A stretch of 7,106 nt of DNA, from contig JAJYJD010000182.1 of the NCBI GenBank assembly GCA_021789755.1, forward strand, positions 1-7,106, given 5' to 3'. Shown here one piece after another: positions 1 to 5,683 of the stretch. How positions within the stretch are numbered: position 1 is the first letter of the stretch; each line of letters begins with the position of its first letter. Both the position numbers and the translations under genes were made by a program. This DNA is from Bacteroidota bacterium. GTDB taxonomy: Bacteria > Bacteroidota > Ignavibacteria > Kryptoniales > JAKASW01. The notes beneath the pieces are model-generated. The model was not told the origin of the DNA and did no database searches. It was given only the letters and a program-made list of their open reading frames with translations.

Positions 1-78
1 AGACAAATGGCTGCATGCACCTGACTTCTCTGTGTGTTCCACCTGTCTTGTTCTCATGCTTACTCGACACATCTGCGG
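1..78 (-). other. Region after sco: spacer or first codons of next gene
   Basis: This stretch follows the sco stop. There is no clear hairpin-plus-T-run terminator, so the transcript probably continues. Two frames are open to the left edge: one from ATG 57-55, with no good ribosome site, and one from ATG 16-14 (MQPFV...), with GAGAAG 8 bases upstream. Too few codons are visible to name a product. From the context a cytochrome oxidase gene (coxB type) is the natural guess, but the sequence here cannot show it. Confidence 0.25.
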
Positions 79-891
79 TCAGCTCTTATTTATCTGATTT
101 CTTCCAAACTTCTTCTTCGACTTCATAAAGAAGATGAAGCCCGCCACGAAAACCAGCGTGCTGATGCCCCCTAACTGCAGGATTCTGTCCGTCAGCTTGT
201 AGCCTGAAGGGTCGTGACTGAAACAAACTTTTGGGCTGGAAGTGATTATATCCGCAGGCGTATTTGCTTTGGCCTCAGCCAGCGCCATGCTGACGTCTAC
301 CTCTGCATACGTCGTTCCCTGGATATACCTCACTATCCTGCCGTTGCCGTTGACAAAAATCAACGCCGTTGGATGCATGAACATTCCGTACTTGTCTTTC
401 TGGAAATAGAAACCGAGAGCATCGGTAAGCCGATGGATGCTGGCACTGCCTCCGGTCAAGAATCTCCAGGCGCTTGAAGATGCGGGATCGTCAAGGGACC
501 CCCAGAATTGGTGCTTCTTCTTCATGGCATCCGAAGTCTTATCGGAAGGATTGAAGCTGATTGTCGCGACGTTAAAATCTTTTCCCAGTACCTGCGGAAC
601 TTCTTTGATGGTTCTGGCAAGATCCCCCATCACGACGTCGCAAATCCCCGGACACTCGAAGTACGCCATGTCGATTATCAGCGGCTTCCCGTTTGCCACC
701 TGCCGGAGCGTGACGTCCTTGCCACTCTCGTCTTTAAATACCAGGTCCATCGGGATATGCTGACCGAGTTTTTCATCTATTCCGACCTTGACGTGACCGG
801 ACGTTGTCTCCGCAGCACGCGCCGACAGGGATGCCCCCGCGAACACAATGACGACCATCGGGAGAACGAATCGCAGAATCGCTGACTTCAT
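79..891 (-). CDS. sco: SCO1/SenC-type copper chaperone for cytochrome oxidase
   Basis: Thioredoxin-fold periplasmic copper protein that helps assemble the CuA centre of haem-copper oxidases. 270 residues from ATG 891-889. The N-terminus is a signal sequence (K2, hydrophobic run about 7-19, likely cleavage after ASLSARA). The copper ligands are present: the CPGIC motif (C80, C84) and the distal His in MFMHPTALIF (H173). NPSDKTSDAMKKKHQFWG near 114-131 is also typical. A further Cys in VCFSHDPSGYKL (C223) follows, then a C-terminal helix (about 241-255) and a KSKKK tail. The C-terminal helix would anchor the domain in the membrane, a form common beside ACIII genes. The start leaves 4 bases after the cytochrome stop. 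AGGAA is 15 bases upstream, too far to be a good site, so reinitiation after the cytochrome is likely. A TTG at 930 would extend into the cytochrome and hide the signal peptide; rejected. A cox operon is expected next. Confidence 0.94.
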   Translation of the reverse strand: MKSAILRFVLPMVVIVFAGASLSARAAETTSGHVKVGIDEKLGQHIPMDLVFKDESGKDVTLRQVANGKPLIIDMAYFECPGICDVVMGDLARTIKEVPQVLGKDFNVATISFNPSDKTSDAMKKKHQFWGSLDDPASSSAWRFLTGGSASIHRLTDALGFYFQKDKYGMFMHPTALIFVNGNGRIVRYIQGTTYAEVDVSMALAEAKANTPADIITSSPKVCFSHDPSGYKLTDRILQLGGISTLVFVAGFIFFMKSKKKFGRNQINKS

Positions 892-895
892 TTTA

Positions 896-1879
896 TCAAA
901 TATTACTTCCTGCAGCGCCGCTTGCTGCAAAAACGTTTTTCATATAGTTGTACAAGGTCTGCCACTCGCTCGTGCTGAGCTGTGCAACCTTCGGATCGAA
1001 ACCGTTTTGGAACGCATCCATCGTAACTATAGTAACAAAGTCAGACTCGTTTTTGCTCCAGAACTCGGAGCCGGAGAGCATCGTCAACGCCCGCCTGGGG
1101 TCGGTCGTAACTCTTTTGAATAACTGTGTCCCCGGGTCCGAGGAATGACTTGAAATGTACGAGATAGCCTCGTCGACCGCTTTCGCTCTCGGGATCGCTC
1201 CCTCCTCTATCTGCTTTATCGCCGCGTTCAACGGGATCTCCGCAGGCGCAGCCGATTTTTCGCCGACTTCTTCCAAATGATATTTCTTGTTCAGCGCTTC
1301 CAGCTGTTCAGGAGTGTCTTTCGGGAAATTTCCGAAGTTAGCTCTGATGTAGTCGATCACTGCCAGCCTGTCGTTGACGGAGAGAGCGCCTGCAAATGAA
1401 ACCATAGCGCTGTTTGGAATTCCTTCGGACACCGTTTTAAACATATCGGAGAGGAGGCGGCCATTTACCCAACCGGTGGTTGACTGGTAGTCTCTCGGCT
1501 TCGGGTTAAGAGTAGCTGCGGCGGGGCCGTCTCCCTTCCCGTCCACTCCGTGGCAAGGAGCGCAGTCCATCTTAAACAGGTTCTCACCCCGCTCGATCTG
1601 AGCTTTTGTCGGTGTCAGGAGGTTATCGACTGTAATTTTGGCCGGTGCCGGCTCAACCGCCGGCGCTGCTTTAATCGGTGCATTGTAAATGGAGTCTATT
1701 TGAATATCCGGCCGAATTGAGTTCCGGTTGACCATGTTCTCCCTGTGTATGTACAGCATTCCGAGAGCGATCAAAACGCTCAGGAAATAGACATAGAAAA
1801 GCGGCGACAGCCACACCTTCCTGACGAAGAAAGATTGTTCTTCCTGAGCCGGGCTCTGAACTTTGTCGTCCTTACTCAT
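896..1879 (-). CDS. Membrane-tethered monohaem cytochrome c with degenerate second domain
   Basis: A 327-residue c-type cytochrome lying between actF and sco, probably carrying electrons between ACIII and the terminal oxidase. The N-terminus (1-24) is polar with R20/K21, followed by one helix (about 25-44) acting as an uncleaved anchor. An Ala/Pro-rich linker (66-80) follows, then a cytochrome c domain at about 92-185. It has GENLFKMDCAPCHG (haem Cys 106 and 109, His 110), GKGDGPAA after it, and a likely axial Met at M159 in NSAMVSF. After a charged linker, residues 247-317 have the outline of another cytochrome domain (GTQLFKRV... at 250, ending STSEWQTLYNYMKNVF) but no CxxCH. The start ATG 1879-1877 has GGAGAAGGAAG 4 bases upstream. 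It is not ActE, since that domain is fused to ActD. No gene symbol is given because I do not recognise an established name. Function in electron transfer is secure; the exact partner is inferred from position. Confidence 0.9.
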   Translation of the reverse strand: MSKDDKVQSPAQEEQSFFVRKVWLSPLFYVYFLSVLIALGMLYIHRENMVNRNSIRPDIQIDSIYNAPIKAAPAVEPAPAKITVDNLLTPTKAQIERGENLFKMDCAPCHGVDGKGDGPAAATLNPKPRDYQSTTGWVNGRLLSDMFKTVSEGIPNSAMVSFAGALSVNDRLAVIDYIRANFGNFPKDTPEQLEALNKKYHLEEVGEKSAAPAEIPLNAAIKQIEEGAIPRAKAVDEAISYISSHSSDPGTQLFKRVTTDPRRALTMLSGSEFWSKNESDFVTIVTMDAFQNGFDPKVAQLSTSEWQTLYNYMKNVFAASGAAGSNI

Positions 1880-1883
1880 TGTG

Positions 1884-1894
1884 CTTCCTTCTCC
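1884..1894 (-). promoter_or_regulatory. Strong ribosome binding site of the tethered cytochrome c
   Basis: GGAGAAGGAAG on the minus strand, ending 4 bases before ATG 1879-1877. It lies in the 43-base gap after actF, the only junction here long enough to hold an independent, full-strength site. This suggests the cytochrome is translated independently of actF. Confidence 0.7.
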
Positions 1895-1922
1895 ATAATC
1901 TTTGCTCTATACTCCATGCTGC

Positions 1923-3110
1923 TTACAGGTGAAACTCCAGTCCGCGCTGCAATTTCGGATCACCGATCGGGACCATGTTGTTCGCCTTTGCTTTGTAAGC
2001 GAAAACCGCCATTATCATTCCAACCGAAAGAACGAGGAATGCAACTTCACTTACGCCGAAGACCGCTTTGTCAGGATTGTATACCGGCATCACCATCCAG
2101 TAAATATCGAGTGCATGTGACGCAAGGAGCCAAATCGAAACGAACACCAGGCGCTTCGGATCCATCTTCGCGGGCTTCGTTATGAGAAGGAAGAACGGTA
2201 TGAGAAACTCCACTAGAGCGAGCGCGATTGAGACAACAGCCCAGCTGCCGTGCATCCTTGGAATATAGTAAAGCGTCTCCTCCCTTAGGTTACCGTACCA
2301 TTGCAACATAAACTGGCTGAACCCGATGTATGCCCAGAAGACGACGAACGCGAAAAGGAATGCGCCGAGATTATAATAATGGTCGGGCGTCAGCTTTACT
2401 GGAAAACGGTCTTTCTCGTTCAGCAGTACTATGACCAGAGTACCGAACGCCATAGAGGACAGGACGGCGCCCGAGAATACATACACGCCGAATATCGTCG
2501 AGAACCAACTCGGAGTAAGGCTCATGAGCCAGTCGATTGAAAAGATCGTGAGCGTGATCGCGAAGACGGGCATGAATCCGGCCGACAATCTCACGTTCTT
2601 TGTGGTCAGGTTTTGGTCCTTCGTTGTATCCTGTACCCTTGAGTTCTTTACGATGAGATAGTAAAACAACCACCATATCGCAAACACGAATATGGTCCGG
2701 ACCACGAAGAATGTCACATTGAGGTACGGGGCCTTTACCAGCATGGACGGATCGTCCTTGAAGTAGCTCAGATGAGTCCACTCGAACACAGTCTTCATCC
2801 TGAAAAGGAGCGGCAGCGCCAGGATAATCAGGAACGGGATGACGCCGGCGATAAACTCGAACGGGCGCCTGAGAGCCGTGCTCCATACCGCGGAGCTTAC
2901 GTACTCCACTCCGACCCAGAAGAGGCCGCCAATTCCTATTGTAGCGACGAATGTCAACGTCATTATGAGTCCGAAGGAGGCATGCTTGGAATTGACAGCG
3001 AAAGACAAGAGCGTCAGAACCACTCCTGCAATAAGAAGCGTCCAGCCAATCTTGCCATATGATTCCGGGAGATTTCTGAGTTTGTCGGTAGATACTTGTT
3101 GTGTACTCAT
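1923..3110 (-). CDS. actF: ACIII membrane subunit ActF (NrfD-like, ActC paralogue)
   Basis: Second NrfD-like membrane subunit of ACIII. It is structurally related to ActC, and a proton-path role has been proposed for it; it is not expected to carry a cofactor. 395 residues with ten predicted helices (near 21-38, 47-66, 86-103, 132-153, 178-195, 205-229, 247-270, 290-311, 319-338, 352-371). Recognisable ActF segments are SIDWLMSLTPSWFSTIFGVY at 191-210, DHYYNLGAFLFAFVVFWAYI at 243-262, GNLREETLYYIPR at 273-285, HALDIYWMVMPVY at 332-344, and the C-terminal IGDPKLQRGLEFHL. The start chosen is ATG 3110-3108, in an ATGA overlap with the actDE stop. GAGG stands 4 bases upstream, with a stronger GGGGAGG further back (3124-3130). 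An extension to 3179 would add 23 residues overlapping the ActE haem domain and is rejected. ATGA overlap implies termination-reinitiation and equal subunit supply. Confidence 0.95.
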   Translation of the reverse strand: MSTQQVSTDKLRNLPESYGKIGWTLLIAGVVLTLLSFAVNSKHASFGLIMTLTFVATIGIGGLFWVGVEYVSSAVWSTALRRPFEFIAGVIPFLIILALPLLFRMKTVFEWTHLSYFKDDPSMLVKAPYLNVTFFVVRTIFVFAIWWLFYYLIVKNSRVQDTTKDQNLTTKNVRLSAGFMPVFAITLTIFSIDWLMSLTPSWFSTIFGVYVFSGAVLSSMAFGTLVIVLLNEKDRFPVKLTPDHYYNLGAFLFAFVVFWAYIGFSQFMLQWYGNLREETLYYIPRMHGSWAVVSIALALVEFLIPFFLLITKPAKMDPKRLVFVSIWLLASHALDIYWMVMPVYNPDKAVFGVSEVAFLVLSVGMIMAVFAYKAKANNMVPIGDPKLQRGLEFHL

Positions 3111-4276
3111 TTCGCCTCTGCTACCTCCCCGGGGTTTTGCGCTTTTTGAAGAGCACGGATGTACCATATAATTGCCCACCGCTCATCGCGAGGAATCTGT
3201 CGTGCGTACGAAGGCATTACCCCCTGGAATCCGTTGGTTATAACCTCATAATAAAGTCCATCAGGTGCGGTCACCAGGGAGTCTATGTGTAGACTCGGCG
3301 GAACCGGGAACTGTCCCTGCAGCCTGCTGTCGCCTTCCGCAAAGTAGCCGTGACAGGGGCTGCAATATATGTTAAAATCTCTCTGGCCGACCAGCATCAC
3401 GCGTTTCGTCGGAAGTATTGGGTTCTTCATGTACTTCTCCGCCCCGGGAATGTTGCTCGCGTACCGGTATGGCATTTCGCCCCGTGCGACCGTTCCCTTC
3501 ACCGGAGGTCTCATCGCGAACCCGTCAGGATAAAACTCGCTCTTTGTTTCGGGCAAAACTTTCGCCTGCTCGTTCAACGAACTCCAGGGCCGCATCAGAA
3601 GCATTTTATTGAACCCGAAATACGTCGCGCCCGAGACCGCGACGGCGACGACCACGATCGCACCTATGAACTTCGGATCGAGAACCGTTTCCTTCAGGGT
3701 AAGCTCCCTGGCCTCGTAGTAAACAGGGTCAACTTCCACCGCGCCCAGCTTTTCGAGAAGGTACTTTGTCTGTCGTTCGTCGAAGTTCGCGTCCTTCGCC
3801 TCTATGGCAAGCCCGAACTTGTCGTCCGAAACCTTCTTCATGAACTCGGTATCTTGGAGCGGATGACTGTTTCGCGGAAGTCCAAGCCAAACGACTAACA
3901 GTGCGGTCACGGTTGATACTGCGCCGAACAACACCGTCATCTCAAACGTCAGCGGCACATACGAGGGCCACGAAAATAGCGGCTTCCCACCGATGAAGAG
4001 AGGATAATCGATGGAATTGGTCCACCAGGTGAATAGAACCAGCAATGTCCCCCCGGTTAATCCGACCACAAGAGTCACGACGCCGATCATGCTCCGCTTC
4101 AGCTTCATCGCGGTGTCGAGGCCGTGTATAGGATAGGGGCTGTACGCGTCGTAATCCTTGTAACCCTCTTTCACCACGGTCTCTGCGGCATGAACAAGCT
4201 TTTCAGGACTGTCGAAAATTGCAGTTAATCCGTAAAGAAGCTTCCTGCCAGATTGCGTCTTTTCGAGTTTACTCAT
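3107..4276 (-). CDS. actDE: Fused ACIII subunits ActD (DUF3341) and ActE (monohaem cytochrome c)
   Basis: A 389-residue chain joins two ACIII subunits that are separate genes in Rhodothermus marinus. Residues 1-190 are ActD (DUF3341): the pattern YGLTAIFDSPEKL at 15-27, YSPYPIHGLD at 45-54, two helices near 63-83 and 108-131, then a soluble domain. A third helix follows (about 203-221). The ActE part comes next, with RPPVKGTVARG at 256-266, a haem c site CSPCH at 305-309 and a likely axial Met in GVMPSY (M354). The three-helix topology puts the N-terminus in the cytoplasm and the haem in the periplasm. The usual ActE lipoprotein signal and lipobox Cys are absent, as the fusion removes the need for them. 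The start is ATG 4276-4274 inside the end of actC (ATGAGTAA, 8-base overlap); an upstream GTG/ATG-type extension to 4309 would only run deeper into actC. The ribosome site is weak (GGTG), so coupling to actC translation is likely. The end overlaps actF as ATGA. Confidence 0.93.
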   Translation of the reverse strand: MSKLEKTQSGRKLLYGLTAIFDSPEKLVHAAETVVKEGYKDYDAYSPYPIHGLDTAMKLKRSMIGVVTLVVGLTGGTLLVLFTWWTNSIDYPLFIGGKPLFSWPSYVPLTFEMTVLFGAVSTVTALLVVWLGLPRNSHPLQDTEFMKKVSDDKFGLAIEAKDANFDERQTKYLLEKLGAVEVDPVYYEARELTLKETVLDPKFIGAIVVVAVAVSGATYFGFNKMLLMRPWSSLNEQAKVLPETKSEFYPDGFAMRPPVKGTVARGEMPYRYASNIPGAEKYMKNPILPTKRVMLVGQRDFNIYCSPCHGYFAEGDSRLQGQFPVPPSLHIDSLVTAPDGLYYEVITNGFQGVMPSYARQIPRDERWAIIWYIRALQKAQNPGEVAEAK

Positions 4277-5666
4277 GTTCGGCACCAAGATGATGTGAGG
4301 GATGCGCACCCTCGGTTACTCCTTTGACCTCCGACATCGAGATTACCGGCAGTGTGCGCGCGAAAAGCAGGACGAGGGTGAAGAATAGTCCAAAACTCCC
4401 GATTAGGATTCCAAAATCAGTAAGTGTCGGAACGTAGATATGCCATGAAGACGGCAGAAAGTCTCTGTATAGTGAAGTTACGATGATGATGTACCTCTCA
4501 AGCCACATCCCGACGTTTATCAATAGCGAAATCACGAAGAGGACTCCGATATTGCGCCTGATTTTCCTGAACCACAACAGCTGTGGTATGAACACATTGC
4601 AGCTGACCATTACCCAGAATCCGAACGCGTAGTGTCCCGTAGCGCGCATCAGTACCAGGAACCAGTCCACCGGGTCGCCGCTGTACCAGGCAATGAACGG
4701 CTCCAGCACATAAGCGTAGGCCACCATCATGCTCACGACCAGTGTGACCTTCGCCATTTTGTCGAGATGGTCCGCGGTGATAATGTATTCGAGGTTGAAA
4801 ACTTTTCTTACGATTATAAGCGCCGTCATAACCATTCCAAAACCCGAGAATATCGCTCCGGCAACGAAATACGGCGGGAAGATCGTGGTGTGCCAACCAG
4901 GGAGAATCGATACGGCAAAATCGAAGCTGACGATGCTGTGAACCGAGAGTACGAGAGGCGTCGCGAGGCCGGCAAGTATGACGTACACTTTTTCGTAGTG
5001 CTGCCAGTGCTTGTTCGAAAACCTCCACCCCATGCTGAGTACGGAGTAAATCATCTTCTTGAACTTGTTGGTCGTCCGGTCACGCATCGTCGCGAGGTCA
5101 GGGATAAGTCCGATGTACCAGAACATCAGGGAAACCGTGAAGTATGTCGAGACCGCGAACACATCCCAGATGAGCGGCGAGTTCCAATTAATCCAGACAC
5201 CGTGCTGTGTGGGGAGCGGGAAAACGAATGCAGCGTACCATGGCCTTCCGAGGTGTATAAGCGGGAACAGGCCGGCGCACATGACCGCGAATATCGTCAT
5301 CGCCTCGGCAAACCTCGCAATGCCCGTTCTCCACCTCTGCCTGAAGAGGAATAAAACCGCGGAGATAAGTGTCCCGGCGTGACCGATACCTATCCAGAAG
5401 ACAAAGTTGGTTATGTCGAACGCCCAGCCGACCGGAATGTTGTTGCCCCACATTCCTATGCCATAATAGAAGGTATATCCGAGAGCGACAGCGCCTATCA
5501 GGAGCATCGTGAGGGTAACGCTCAGGGCCATGAAGTACTTCCTTGAAGGGAATTTCTCCATCGGCTTAGCGATCGATTCGTCGATCTTAGACAGTGTCGG
5601 GTTCCCTTCCACCAGTGGCGGCGCCTTCGTATAGTCGATTACTTCTCCGTACGATACTTCGGACAA
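4269..5666 (-). CDS. actC: ACIII quinol-oxidising membrane subunit ActC (NrfD/PsrC family)
   Basis: Integral membrane subunit expected to bind and oxidise menaquinol and hand electrons to ActB. 465 residues, the normal length for ActC. About ten membrane helices are visible (near 46-68, 84-107, 118-135, 164-188, 225-245, 265-287, 305-326, 345-365, 373-397, 414-436). Family landmarks are GHAGTLISAVLFLFRQRWR at 95-113, HLGRPWYAAF at 138-147, VHSIVSFDFA at 242-251 and MWLERY at 387-392. H138 and D249 sit in the segments that ACIII structural work links to the quinol site; equating residues one to one is my inference. The start is TTG at 5666-5664: no ATG or GTG fits, GGAGAAG sits 4 bases upstream, and the protein then begins SEVSYGEVIDYTKAP, like other ActC N-termini. 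A longer frame back to 5936 overlaps actB and is rich in Arg and Ser, so it is rejected. The 3' end overlaps actDE by 8 bases. Confidence 0.96.
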   Translation of the reverse strand: MSEVSYGEVIDYTKAPPLVEGNPTLSKIDESIAKPMEKFPSRKYFMALSVTLTMLLIGAVALGYTFYYGIGMWGNNIPVGWAFDITNFVFWIGIGHAGTLISAVLFLFRQRWRTGIARFAEAMTIFAVMCAGLFPLIHLGRPWYAAFVFPLPTQHGVWINWNSPLIWDVFAVSTYFTVSLMFWYIGLIPDLATMRDRTTNKFKKMIYSVLSMGWRFSNKHWQHYEKVYVILAGLATPLVLSVHSIVSFDFAVSILPGWHTTIFPPYFVAGAIFSGFGMVMTALIIVRKVFNLEYIITADHLDKMAKVTLVVSMMVAYAYVLEPFIAWYSGDPVDWFLVLMRATGHYAFGFWVMVSCNVFIPQLLWFRKIRRNIGVLFVISLLINVGMWLERYIIIVTSLYRDFLPSSWHIYVPTLTDFGILIGSFGLFFTLVLLFARTLPVISMSEVKGVTEGAHPSHHLGAEHE

Positions 5667-5670
5667 AGTT

Positions 5671-5677
5671 CTTCTCC
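5671..5677 (-). promoter_or_regulatory. Ribosome binding site that decides the TTG start of actC
   Basis: On the minus strand GGAGAAG lies 4 bases before TTG (5666-5664); the GGAG core is 7 bases away. It falls inside the 17-base actB-actC gap. No ATG or GTG in the actC frame lies near it, so it selects the TTG. Confidence 0.75.
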
Positions 5678-5683
5678 TATTGA

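Noticed and set aside
1..78. Terminator or start of coxB downstream of sco
   Set aside because: No hairpin is visible, and only 5 to 19 codons of any candidate gene are present, so neither can be supported from this sequence.
1876..1917. 13-codon mini-frame in the actF-cytochrome gap whose TGA overlaps the cytochrome ATG
   Set aside because: No ribosome site precedes its ATG, and a frame this short arises easily by chance. The strong site at 1884-1894 already explains translation of the cytochrome. Conservation in relatives would be needed to revive it.
2371..2886. 171-codon minus-strand frame inside actF in another phase
   Set aside because: Charged and His/Arg-rich with no family resemblance; the ActF frame explains the sequence fully.
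4632..5354. 240-codon plus-strand frame opposite actC
   Set aside because: Highly charged, without any domain, and entirely antisense to the ten-helix ActC; a codon-bias shadow.
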